Assembly: GCA_016710645.1 (NCBI GenBank)
Contig: JADJVI010000045.1
Span: 1 to 33,766 of the forward strand
Direction: 5' to 3'
Source: Actinomycetales bacterium
Lineage (GTDB): Bacteria > Actinomycetota > Actinomycetes > Actinomycetales > Dermatophilaceae
Length of the DNA stretch: 33,766 nt
How positions within the stretch are numbered: position 1 is the stretch's first letter; the number at the start of each line of letters is the position of its first letter. A model generated the notes under the pieces. The model saw only the letters and a program-made list of their open reading frames with translations, was not told where the DNA came from and did not search any database. The position numbers were made by a program, and so were the translations under genes. Shown piece after piece: positions 18,085-26,314 of the stretch.

Positions 18085-18762
18085 ATGGCCTCGACTTCAC
18101 CCGCAACGTCCTCCGAGACATCTGACTCGACGACGCACTGCTCGACGACACACCAAGGCGAGCGCGAACGCGCCGAGATGTGGTTCGACCCGGTGTGCCC
18201 GTGGGCCTGGATGACCTCACGGTGGCTGCTGGAGGTGCAGCGGGTCCGGCCGGTGGACGTGACCTTCTCGGTCATGAGCTTGTCGGTCCTCAACGAGGGT
18301 CGCGATCTCCCGGCCGACTACCGCGCGCTCATGGACAAGGCGTGGGGACCGGTTCGGGTCGTCATCGCCGCCCAGCAGGAGTGCGGCGACGCCGTGGTGC
18401 TGCCGCTCTATACCGCGCTGGGCACCCGCATCCACCTCGGCCAGGATCAGGACGGCGAGCGGGTCATCGCCGAATCGCTGGCCGAGTGCGGGCTGCCGGC
18501 CCACCTCGCCGCCGCTGCGACGAGCACCGACTGGGACGAGGCGCTGCGCGCCAGCCACGAGCGGGGGATCAGCCTGGTCGGCACGGAGGTCGGCACGCCC
18601 GTGGTCGCGGTGGGCGGGGTCGCCTTCTTCGGTCCGGTCGTGAGCCCGGCTCCCAAGGGCGAGGCCGCCGGCCGGCTCTGGGACGGTTGCCGTCTGGTTG
18701 CCGGCACGCCGGGGTTCTTCGAGCTCAAGCGCACCCGTACCGTGGAGCCCATCTTCGACTGA
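18085..18762 (+). CDS. Rv2466c-family mycothiol-dependent nitroreductase-like protein
   Basis: A 225-residue DsbA-type thioredoxin-fold protein closely resembling M. tuberculosis Rv2466c, a mycothiol-dependent nitroreductase. Matching segments are WFDPVCPWAWMTSRWLLEVQ, DVTFSVMSLSVLNEGRDLP, GPVRVVIAAQQECG, EVGTPVVAVGGVAFFGPVVSP and GFFELKRTRTVEPIFD. The active-site motif here is C-P-W-A instead of the C-P-W-C of Rv2466c, so the second (resolving) Cys is missing. A monothiol mechanism with mycothiol is the simplest reading. The first ~30 residues are Ser/Thr-rich and weakly conserved; an alternative ATG at 18178 would begin right before WFDP but leave almost no lead. It is followed by rpiB after 54 bases, as in mycobacteria. 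Confidence 0.9.
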   Translation: MASTSPATSSETSDSTTHCSTTHQGERERAEMWFDPVCPWAWMTSRWLLEVQRVRPVDVTFSVMSLSVLNEGRDLPADYRALMDKAWGPVRVVIAAQQECGDAVVLPLYTALGTRIHLGQDQDGERVIAESLAECGLPAHLAAAATSTDWDEALRASHERGISLVGTEVGTPVVAVGGVAFFGPVVSPAPKGEAAGRLWDGCRLVAGTPGFFELKRTRTVEPIFD

Positions 18763-18816
18763 TCCGGGTGCCGCCCTCGACGCGGTAGCCCCGAACGTGA
18801 AAGGCAGAACGCGACG

Positions 18817-19284
18817 ATGCGTGTCCACATCGGCGGCGACCACGCGGCATACGAGTTGCAGCGCGCTCTGGTGACCCACCTGCAGCAGTCGGGACACGAG
18901 GTCATCGACCACGGTCCGCTCGACTACGACGCGCAGGATGACTATCCCGTCTACGTGTTGCGGGCGGCCGTTGCTGTCGCCGAGGACATCGGGTCGCGCG
19001 GCATCGTGCTGGGCGGCTCGGGCAATGGCGAACTCATCGCAGCCAACAAGGTTCCGGGAGTCCGCGCCGCCTACGCGTCCAGCCCCGAGCTCGCGATGCT
19101 GGCCCGCCAGCACAACGACGCCCATGTCATCGCCATGGGCGGGCGGTTCGTCGACGTCCCGACCGGCCTCGCCACCGCGGACGCCTTCCTGGCCACCGAC
19201 TTCTCCGGCGACGAGCGGCATGCCCGGCGGCTGGCCATGGTCACCGACTTCGAGCTCGACGGGGACCTCCCGCCGCTGCCTTGA
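18817..19284 (+). CDS. rpiB: ribose-5-phosphate isomerase B
   Basis: A 155-residue RpiB/LacAB-family isomerase interconverting ribose-5-phosphate and ribulose-5-phosphate in the pentose phosphate pathway. It begins MRVHIGGDHAAYELQRALVTHL. The phosphate-binding and catalytic region GIVLGGSGNGELIAANKVPGVRAAY is in the actinobacterial form, where the E. coli catalytic Cys position is Ser and a Glu acts as base. HNDAHVIAMGGRF follows. Length is normal. AAAGG upstream of the ATG is the ribosome-binding site. It is probably cotranscribed with the Rv2466c-like gene and ends at the hairpin at 19305-19334. Confidence 0.95.
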   Translation: MRVHIGGDHAAYELQRALVTHLQQSGHEVIDHGPLDYDAQDDYPVYVLRAAVAVAEDIGSRGIVLGGSGNGELIAANKVPGVRAAYASSPELAMLARQHNDAHVIAMGGRFVDVPTGLATADAFLATDFSGDERHARRLAMVTDFELDGDLPPLP

Positions 19285-19304
19285 GCCGTCGTGAGACACG
19301 CAGC

Positions 19305-19334
19305 GGGCCGGCCCGGAGTGATCCGGGCCGGCCC
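19305..19334. terminator. bidirectional hairpin terminator between rpiB and the antitoxin-like gene
   Basis: A perfect 13-bp stem (19305-19317 with 19322-19334, sequence GGGCCGGCCCGGA and its complement) closes a GTGA loop. It lies 20 bases past the rpiB stop and 28 bases past the convergent gene's stop. No strong T tract is present, as is common in high-G+C actinobacteria. Confidence 0.8.
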
Positions 19335-19362
19335 TCGGCGAATCAGACGGTGAGCGTCAGAC

Positions 19363-19575
19363 TCAGTTGGCCTGGTCGAGGTCGTCAGCGATCTCCTTGA
19401 CCTTCTCCTGAGCCATGTCGACCTTGTCGGCGTACTGCCCGCCGGTCTTCTCGTCGACGAAGTCGCCGGCCTTCTCGGCCGCCTCGTCGACCTTGTCGCT
19501 GTGGCCCTGGACGAGCTCGACAGCCTTGTCCTTGAGCTCCTCAGCCTTGTCCTTGATCTCGTCGAAAAGTCCCAT
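19363..19575 (-). CDS. MT0933/Rv0909-like small antitoxin-family protein
   Basis: A 70-residue highly charged helical protein: MGLFDEIKDKAEELKDKAV, then HSDKVDEAAEKAGDFVDEKTGGQYADKVD. This matches the actinobacterial MT0933-like antitoxin family (Rv0909 in M. tuberculosis), whose members also resemble CsbD/LEA-type stress proteins. GGGAGGGAGAAG precedes the ATG. No toxin gene (Rv0910-like SRPBCC) is adjacent: upstream is trmB, divergent, and downstream is the terminator. A solitary stress-related role is therefore as likely as toxin neutralisation. Confidence 0.85.
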   Translation of the reverse strand: MGLFDEIKDKAEELKDKAVELVQGHSDKVDEAAEKAGDFVDEKTGGQYADKVDMAQEKVKEIADDLDQAN

Positions 19576-19657
19576 GGGCTTCTCCCTCCCGGTGTGATCC
19601 GGCGGCGTTCGCCGGAAGCTTCTCAACTGTAGTGCGGGCGCTCGCACACGGCATACC

Positions 19658-20350
19658 GTGGCGCAGGTGACCGACCAGCCCCCCGTGCGCACCTTCCACG
19701 CCCGCCGCGGCCGGCGCTCGCAACTCACCACCGACCGCCTGGAAACGCTCCTGCCCCGGTATGCCGTGCCGCCCCGCCTGGGTGCGCGACCGGCCGGGGT
19801 CGAGCGGGTCGTGCTCGAAATCGGGTGCGGGCACGGCGCGGCCGCGGTGGCATACGCCCATGCCCATCCAACCCATCTGCTGGTGGCGCTGGACGTCCAC
19901 CCGCCGGGCGTGGCCCGGATGCTCGCGGCGGCGGCGGATGCCGGCGTCGACAACCTTGCCGCCGAGCTCGGCGATGCCGTGGAGTTTCTGGAGCAGCGCG
20001 TCGACGCGGGCGCCCTGGACGCGGTCCACCTGTTCTTCCCCGACCCGTGGCTCAAGGCGCGCCACCACCGTCGCAGGTTCGTGTCACGGCATACCCTCGG
20101 GCTATTGGCGACCCGACTAGCACCGGGCGGGGAGGTGCTTGTCGCGACCGACCAACTCCCGTATGCCGCCCATGTGCGCGAGGTGGCGGCGGGGGAGCCG
20201 GGCTGGGTCTGCGAGGAGGTGGCGCGGCCGGCGTGGCGGCCGATGGCGGGCTTCGAGGCCAAGGGGGTCGCGGCGGGGCGCGCGATCACCGAGCTGCGGC
20301 TGCGCTATCGAGCCGATGTGGAGCGGGCGACGAGAATCGAACTCGCGTAG
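19658..20350 (+). CDS. trmB: tRNA (guanine-N7)-methyltransferase TrmB
   Basis: A 230-residue class I SAM-dependent methyltransferase that makes m7G46 in tRNA. EIGCGHGAAAVAYA is the SAM-binding motif I, DVHPPGV follows, and FFPDPWLKARHHRRRF is the family signature with the catalytic Asp. RTFHARRGRRS near the start and GVAAGRAITELRLRY near the end are typical. The GTG at 19658 directly abuts a CACGGCATACC motif copy (19647-19657); GTG at 19667 is an alternative start. The last ~10 codons (from about 20319) run antisense through the tRNA-Gly gene, and the stop is provided by the tRNA sequence, so the C-terminus is unusual. Confidence 0.93.
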   Translation: MAQVTDQPPVRTFHARRGRRSQLTTDRLETLLPRYAVPPRLGARPAGVERVVLEIGCGHGAAAVAYAHAHPTHLLVALDVHPPGVARMLAAAADAGVDNLAAELGDAVEFLEQRVDAGALDAVHLFFPDPWLKARHHRRRFVSRHTLGLLATRLAPGGEVLVATDQLPYAAHVREVAAGEPGWVCEEVARPAWRPMAGFEAKGVAAGRAITELRLRYRADVERATRIELA

Positions 20351-20392
20351 CCAGTTTGGAAGACTGGGGCTCTACCATTGAGCTACGCCCGC
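20319..20392 (-). tRNA. tRNA-Gly (anticodon UCC)
   Basis: Read on the minus strand, the sequence starts GCGGGCG and closes with CGCCCGC, discriminator U and an encoded CCA. The D arm is GCTC-AATGGTA-GAGC, the anticodon stem-loop CCAGT-CTTCCAA-ACTGG gives UCC, and the T arm contains GTTCGATTC. It overlaps the 3' end of trmB on the opposite strand by 32 bases. Length is 74 with CCA. Confidence 0.93.
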
Positions 20393-20565
20393 GGGGCGGG
20401 GCCAGCGCTCCGATCGGCCGAAACCGTGGTCGAAGGCGCTGCCTCGGGGGGCTAGCCTAGACCCGCCTGCAGCGAAAGTGCGAACCGCTGGCTCGTGCTG
20501 GCTCAGGCACCACCGGTATGCCGTGCGACCCGACACTGTCGTCGACCGCGCTGCGACCGGCAGGA

Positions 20566-20642
20566 CGGGGTATAGCGCAGTTTGGTAGCGCGTCCGCTTT
20601 GGGAGCGGAAGGTCGTCGGTTCGAATCCGGCTACCCCGACCA
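20566..20642 (+). tRNA. tRNA-Pro (anticodon UGG)
   Basis: A 77-base cloverleaf with encoded CCA: acceptor CGGGGTA pairs with TACCCCG, D arm GCGC-AGTTTGGTA-GCGC, anticodon stem-loop TCCGC-TTTGGGA-GCGGA (UGG), T arm with GGTTCGAATCC. It stands 112 bases before the trigger factor start. A GGTATGCCGTG copy (20515-20525) lies just upstream. Confidence 0.97.
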
Positions 20643-20754
20643 ACTAGAGTGTTCCGGTTGCCGTCGCGCGCTTGAGCGCGCCCGCAGACCAGTCACGACC
20701 AGTCAAGACCCAGCAATGCCGCAGACCCGAACCGATCGATCTGGAGTATCCGCC

Positions 20755-22116
20755 GTGAAGAGTGCCGTCGAGACCCTCAGCCCCACCCGGGTCAAGCTGA
20801 CCGTCGAGGTGCCCTTCGACGAGCTGAAGCCGAGCATCGACACGGCATACCAGACCATCGCCGGTCAGGTGCAGGTCCCCGGCTTCCGCCGCGGCAAGGT
20901 GCCCGCCCGGATCATCGACCAGCGGGTCGGCCGCGGCGCTGTCCTGCAGGAGGCCATCAACGAGGCGCTCCCGACCTTCTACGGCAAGGCGCTCGAGGAG
21001 CACGCCGTGCGCCCGCTCGGGCAGCCCGAGGTCGACGTCACCGCGATCCCGGTCAAGGACGGCGAGCCGCTGGCCTTCGAAGCGCAGGTCGACTGCCGCC
21101 CCGAGATCACCGTCCCCGACTACTCGACGCTGTCCGTCGAGGTCGACCCCATCGAGGTCGACGAGGCCGACCTGGAAGAGCGAATCACCACGCTGCAGCA
21201 GCGCTTCGGCACCCTCAAGCCCGTCGAGCGCGCAGCAGACACGGGTGACTTCGTGTCCCTGGACCTGTCGGCCGAGATCGACGGCACCGAGATCGACTCG
21301 GTCTCCGGCGTCTCCTACGAGGTCGGCAGCGGCACCATGCTCGAAGGCCTTGACGACGCACTGGTCGGCCTGGCCGCCGGCGAGACCACGACCTTCGCGG
21401 CCCCGCTCGCCGGGGGCGACCACGAGGGTGAGTCGGCCAACTGCACGGTGACCGTCCAGAGCGTCAAGGTCCGCGAGCTGCCCGAGCTCGGCGACGACTT
21501 CGCCCAGCTGGCCTCCGAGTTCGACACCATGGACGAGCTGCGCGCCGACCTGCGCAAGGAAGCCGAGCGCGGCAAGCGGTTCCAGCAGGGCCTGCAGGCC
21601 CGCGACAAGATCATGGACGCGCTGCTCGCGGCCGTCGAGATCCCGGTCCCCGACTCGATCGTCGAGCACGAGGTCAACCATCACCTCGAGGGTGAGGGCC
21701 GGATGGACGACGACGAGCACCGCGCCGAGGTCGACACCGAGACCCGCAAGGCGCTGCGCGCACAGTTCCTCTTGGACGCCATCGTCGAGAAGGAAGAGAT
21801 CCGGGTCGAGCAGCCCGAGTTGATCGAATACCTGCTCATGTCGGCCCAGCAGTACGGCATGGACCCCAACCAGTTCGCCCAAGCCATCGACCAGCAGGGC
21901 CAGATCCCGGCCATGGTGGCCGAGGTCGCTCGCCGCAAGGCCCTGGCCGCCGTGCTCGAGCACGCCACGGTCAAGGACAGCAACGGTGAGACCATCGACC
22001 TGGCCGAGCTCACCCCGGCCCCCGACTTCGAGGCCGGCGACCTGGCCGACCTGGCTGACGTCGACGACCTTGATGACGTGCACGACCTCGACGACGCCGA
22101 GGACGAGACGGTCTGA
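20755..22116 (+). CDS. tig: trigger factor (ribosome-associated peptidyl-prolyl isomerase chaperone)
   Basis: A 453-residue trigger factor that binds the ribosomal exit tunnel and chaperones nascent chains. It has the ribosome-binding domain with the GFRRGKVP signature (43-50), the FKBP-type domain (about 150-240, GDFVSLDLSAEIDGTEIDSVSG ... EVGSGTMLEGLDDALVGLAAGET) and the helical arms domain. The C-terminus is very acidic (LADVDDLDDVHDLDDAEDETV). The GTG at 20755 has GGAG eight bases upstream and gives the family start MKSAVETLSPTRVKL. The gene order tig-(MFS)-clpP1-clpP2-clpX follows the usual tig-clpP-clpX arrangement with one transporter inserted. Confidence 0.97.
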   Translation: MKSAVETLSPTRVKLTVEVPFDELKPSIDTAYQTIAGQVQVPGFRRGKVPARIIDQRVGRGAVLQEAINEALPTFYGKALEEHAVRPLGQPEVDVTAIPVKDGEPLAFEAQVDCRPEITVPDYSTLSVEVDPIEVDEADLEERITTLQQRFGTLKPVERAADTGDFVSLDLSAEIDGTEIDSVSGVSYEVGSGTMLEGLDDALVGLAAGETTTFAAPLAGGDHEGESANCTVTVQSVKVRELPELGDDFAQLASEFDTMDELRADLRKEAERGKRFQQGLQARDKIMDALLAAVEIPVPDSIVEHEVNHHLEGEGRMDDDEHRAEVDTETRKALRAQFLLDAIVEKEEIRVEQPELIEYLLMSAQQYGMDPNQFAQAIDQQGQIPAMVAEVARRKALAAVLEHATVKDSNGETIDLAELTPAPDFEAGDLADLADVDDLDDVHDLDDAEDETV

Positions 22117-22130
22117 ACACCGACCCAGCC

Positions 22131-23387
22131 GTGCCGGACCAGTTCCGGCCTCCTTCTGCGCTGCCCTCGGCGCTCACCGGGGTGTTGCAGGCCCGCACAG
22201 CGGTGTATGCCGCGTTCGCCCTCGCGGGGGTGCAGTTCGCCGCCTTTGCCTCGCGCATCCCTGAGGTCAAGGCGGCCCTGAATCTGTCGGCGAGCGATCT
22301 GGGGCTGACCCTCTTGGCGATCTCCGTCGGATCGCTCGTCGCCCTGCCGACCTCGGGCTGGTTGGTGCAGCGCTTCGGTGCCTCGCGCACCGTGGCTGCC
22401 GGCATGGTCATGGCGATCGTCGGGCTTTCGCTGGCCGGCATCGGGGCCGACCTATGGCATTCGCGGGCGATCCTCTCGGTGGGCCTGACCCTGGCCGGTC
22501 TGGGCATCGGGTCGTGGGACGTGGCCATGAACATCGAGGGCGCCGCGGTGGAGCAGCAACTGGGTCGCTCGATCATGCCGCGCTTTCATGCCGCCTTCAG
22601 TGCCGGCACCGTGCTGAGCGCTCTGCTCGGCGCGGCGTTGAGCGCGGGCGGCATACCGATCGTCCTGCACCTGGTGGCGACCGGAGTGGCGGTGGGGCTG
22701 ATCGGCTCGTGGTCGGTGGGCCGTTTCCTCCCGCGCACCGCCGAAGACGCCGACCACGTCCCGTCGGGGATGGCGGAACCCGCCGCGTCGGCCCCGGTGT
22801 CGATGCGCGGAGCATGGACCGAACCGCGCACCCTGCTCATCGGATTCGTCACTCTCGCAGCCGCTTTCACCGAAGGAACGGCCAACGACTGGCTCTCAGT
22901 GGCGTTCGTCGAGGGGCACTCACAGCCGCCGTGGGCTGGGGTGCTCGGCCTGGCGACCTTCCTCATCTTCATGACCATCGGCCGGGTCGCCGGCACGTGG
23001 ATGTTGGACCGGTATGGCCGAGTGCTCGTGCTGCGCATCACCCTGTCGTTGGCCGTCGTCGGTGCCCTCATGGTCGTCTTCGGCTCCACGCCCGTCGCGT
23101 ATGCCGGTGCTGCCTGCTGGGGGATCGGCTCGAGTCTGGGCTTCCCCTTGGGGATGTCGGCGGCCGCCGACGATCCGGTCCATGCCGCGGCGCGCGTGAG
23201 TGTCGTGTCGACGATCGGCTATCTCGCCTTCCTCGCCGGCCCGCCGCTGCTGGGCTTCCTCGGTGATCACGTAGGCGTTCTTCGTGCCTTGCTCGTCGTC
23301 GGGGCGATGGTCGCCCTGGCCCTGCTCGGAGTGCCGGCGATGCGTGAGCCGCAACGGTCCACGGCGCATGACGCCGACCCGGCCTGA
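22131..23387 (+). CDS. MFS transporter (YbjJ-like)
   Basis: A 418-residue major facilitator with about 12 membrane segments and a charged central loop around residues 203-230 (RTAEDADHVPSGMAEPAASAPVSM). The YbjJ-like features are RIPEVKAALNLS in the first loop, GWLVQRFGASRT in loop 2-3, GSWDVAMNIEGAAVEQQLGRSIMPRFHAAFSAG and WLSVAFVEG. Substrate is unknown. The GTG start is 14 bases past the tig stop, so it is probably cotranscribed with tig. It interrupts the usual direct tig-clpP neighbourhood. Start choice rests on spacing; no strong ribosome-binding site is visible. Confidence 0.88.
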   Translation: MPDQFRPPSALPSALTGVLQARTAVYAAFALAGVQFAAFASRIPEVKAALNLSASDLGLTLLAISVGSLVALPTSGWLVQRFGASRTVAAGMVMAIVGLSLAGIGADLWHSRAILSVGLTLAGLGIGSWDVAMNIEGAAVEQQLGRSIMPRFHAAFSAGTVLSALLGAALSAGGIPIVLHLVATGVAVGLIGSWSVGRFLPRTAEDADHVPSGMAEPAASAPVSMRGAWTEPRTLLIGFVTLAAAFTEGTANDWLSVAFVEGHSQPPWAGVLGLATFLIFMTIGRVAGTWMLDRYGRVLVLRITLSLAVVGALMVVFGSTPVAYAGAACWGIGSSLGFPLGMSAAADDPVHAAARVSVVSTIGYLAFLAGPPLLGFLGDHVGVLRALLVVGAMVALALLGVPAMREPQRSTAHDADPA

Positions 23388-23397
23388 TTCCGGTCCG

Positions 23398-23415
23398 TGT
23401 GCGCTCACGGCGAAC
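23398..23415. promoter_or_regulatory. candidate ClgR operator upstream of clpP1P2
   Basis: CGCTCACGGCGAAC (23402-23415) fits the recalled ClgR consensus WNNWCGCYNANRGCGWWS at 17 of 18 positions (23401 is the mismatch). A plausible promoter lies downstream: TTGGCC (23433-23438), 16-base spacer, TAGGGT (23455-23460). This would centre the operator near -60, an activator position. ClgR activates clpP1P2 in Corynebacterium, Mycobacterium and Streptomyces. Confidence 0.6.
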
Positions 23416-23499
23416 ACGACCTGAGCGCGGGATTGGCCGCCCCCGTGTGCGCGTTAGGGTCGGACGACGGGAGTACCTACGAACGTATGGAGATCACTG

Positions 23500-24129
23500 G
23501 TGAGCCACGGACACGAGGTCGTGATGGCCGGGACGCCCACGCCGGGCGGCCCTGACGACCACATCTACAACCGCCTGCTCAAGGAACGCATCATCTTCCT
23601 GGGCTCCGAGGTGCGGGACGACAACGCCAACGCCATCTGCGCGCAGATGTTGCTGCTGGCGGCCGAAGACCCCGAGAAGGACATCTGGCTCTACATCAAC
23701 TCGCCGGGTGGCTCGGTCACCGCTGGCATGGCCATCTTCGACACCATGCAATGGGTGCCCAACGATGTCGCCACGGTCGCCATGGGCATGGCCGCATCGA
23801 TGGGCCAGTTCCTGCTGTCCGCGGGCACCCGCGGCAAGCGCTATGCCACCCCGCACGCCCGGGTGATGATGCACCAGCCCTCGGGCGGCATCGGGGGCAC
23901 CGCGTCGGACATCAAGATCCAGGCCGAGCAGATGCTGCACATCAAGAAGCAGATGGCCCAGCTCATCGCCGAGCACACCGGCCAGAGCGTCGAGCAGATC
24001 GAGAAGGACTCCGACCGCGACCGCTGGTTCACCGCGGCCGAGGCGATGGAGTACGGCTTCGTCGACCACGTCGTCGAGCGCGCCTCCAGCGCAGGCCGTT
24101 CCGCCGACAACCCCGTGACCGGCTCCTGA
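23500..24129 (+). CDS. clpP1: ATP-dependent Clp protease proteolytic subunit 1
   Basis: A 209-residue ClpP serine protease subunit. The triad is Ser100 (MAASMGQ), His125 (MMHQPSGG) and Asp174 (DSDRD). RIIFLGSEVRDDNANAICAQMLLLAAEDPEKDI matches mycobacterial ClpP1 more closely than ClpP2. Actinobacterial ClpP1 and ClpP2 form a mixed two-ring tetradecamer fed by ClpX or ClpC1. The N-terminal 16 residues are likely a processed propeptide. The GTG start is preceded by GGAGATCACTG. clpP2 begins 26 bases after the stop, so the two are cotranscribed. Confidence 0.96.
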   Translation: MSHGHEVVMAGTPTPGGPDDHIYNRLLKERIIFLGSEVRDDNANAICAQMLLLAAEDPEKDIWLYINSPGGSVTAGMAIFDTMQWVPNDVATVAMGMAASMGQFLLSAGTRGKRYATPHARVMMHQPSGGIGGTASDIKIQAEQMLHIKKQMAQLIAEHTGQSVEQIEKDSDRDRWFTAAEAMEYGFVDHVVERASSAGRSADNPVTGS

Positions 24130-24155
24130 CGCCCGCGACGACGAGAGAGACCACC

Positions 24156-24839
24156 ATGAACTACACGCCGCACGGGCGCCTGGTCGCCCCCGCCGCCGGC
24201 ACTGCATACGGCCCGTATGCCGCCCCGCAGAGCCGCTACATCCTGCCGCAGTTCGAGGAGCGCACCTCCTACGGGATGAAGCGACTGGACCCTTACACGA
24301 AGATGTTCGAGGACCGCATCATCTTCCTCGGCGTCCAGGTCGACGATGCGTCGGCGGACGACATCATCGCCCAGCTCATCGTCCTGGAGTCCCAGGACCC
24401 CGACCGCGACATCCTCATGTACATCAACAGCCCCGGCGGCTCGTTCACGGCGATGACCGCGATCTACGACACGATGCAGTACATCCGCCCGGATGTGCAG
24501 ACCTTCGTCGTAGGCCAAGCGGCTTCTGCCGCAGCCGTTCTGCTTGGCGCTGGCGCACCCGGCAAGCGGTTCGCTCTGCCCAATGCGCGCATCCTCATCC
24601 ACCAGCCGGCCCTGGCCGGCGGTGACTACGGCCAGGCCTCCGACATCGAGATCCAGGCCAACGAGGTGCTGCGGATGCGCACGTGGCTGGAGGACACTCT
24701 GGCCAAGCACACCGGGCGCACTAGCGAGCAGACCGCCCGCGACATCGAGCGCGACAAGATCCTCTCCTCGGCCGAGGCCAAGGAATACGGCCTCATCGAC
24801 GAGGTGCTTGTCTCGCGAAAGGCGTCAGCCCAGCGCTGA
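24156..24839 (+). CDS. clpP2: ATP-dependent Clp protease proteolytic subunit 2
   Basis: A 227-residue ClpP. The triad is Ser124 (QAASAAAV), His149 (LIHQPALAGG) and Asp200 (DIERD). SRYILPQFEERTSYGMKRLDPYTKMFEDRIIFLGVQVDDASADDI is the ClpP2 signature. The first ~25 residues (Ala/Gly/Tyr-rich) are probably removed. It partners ClpP1 in the hetero-tetradecamer. AGAGAGA precedes the ATG. Two adjacent Tyr-Ala/Ala-Tyr pairs near residues 17-22 coincide with TGCATACGG and GTATGCCG, the latter a full iterated motif copy. Confidence 0.96.
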   Translation: MNYTPHGRLVAPAAGTAYGPYAAPQSRYILPQFEERTSYGMKRLDPYTKMFEDRIIFLGVQVDDASADDIIAQLIVLESQDPDRDILMYINSPGGSFTAMTAIYDTMQYIRPDVQTFVVGQAASAAAVLLGAGAPGKRFALPNARILIHQPALAGGDYGQASDIEIQANEVLRMRTWLEDTLAKHTGRTSEQTARDIERDKILSSAEAKEYGLIDEVLVSRKASAQR

Positions 24840-24853
24840 GCACCACCCGACGC

Positions 24854-24949
24854 GCTTGTCAGCCCTGAGCGGACAAGCCGTCATGATTCCGGCTCACCGC
24901 GTCTAATAGGGGATGAACGCTGCGGCTGACGATAACGTCGGCCGCAGCG
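24854..24949. promoter_or_regulatory. clpP2-clpX intergenic region with two inverted repeats
   Basis: The 175-bp gap between clpP2 and clpX contains GCTTGTC/GACAAGC (24854-24860 with 24872-24878, 11-base loop) and CGCTGCGGC/GCCGCAGCG (24918-24926 with 24941-24949, 14-base loop). Neither has a T tract. The first could be a weak terminator for clpP2 or an operator; the second lies in the likely clpX leader. The gap suggests that clpX has its own promoter. GGGAGGA ends just before the clpX GTG. Confidence 0.45.
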
Positions 24950-25014
24950 AGCGACCCGGATGCTCAGGGGCCAAGGCAACCGGGGACGAGTGAACCGACA
25001 GCGGGAGGACAGAC

Positions 25015-26298
<1,284 letters not shown>

Positions 26299-26314
26299 GC
26301 ACCGCCGGTATGCC

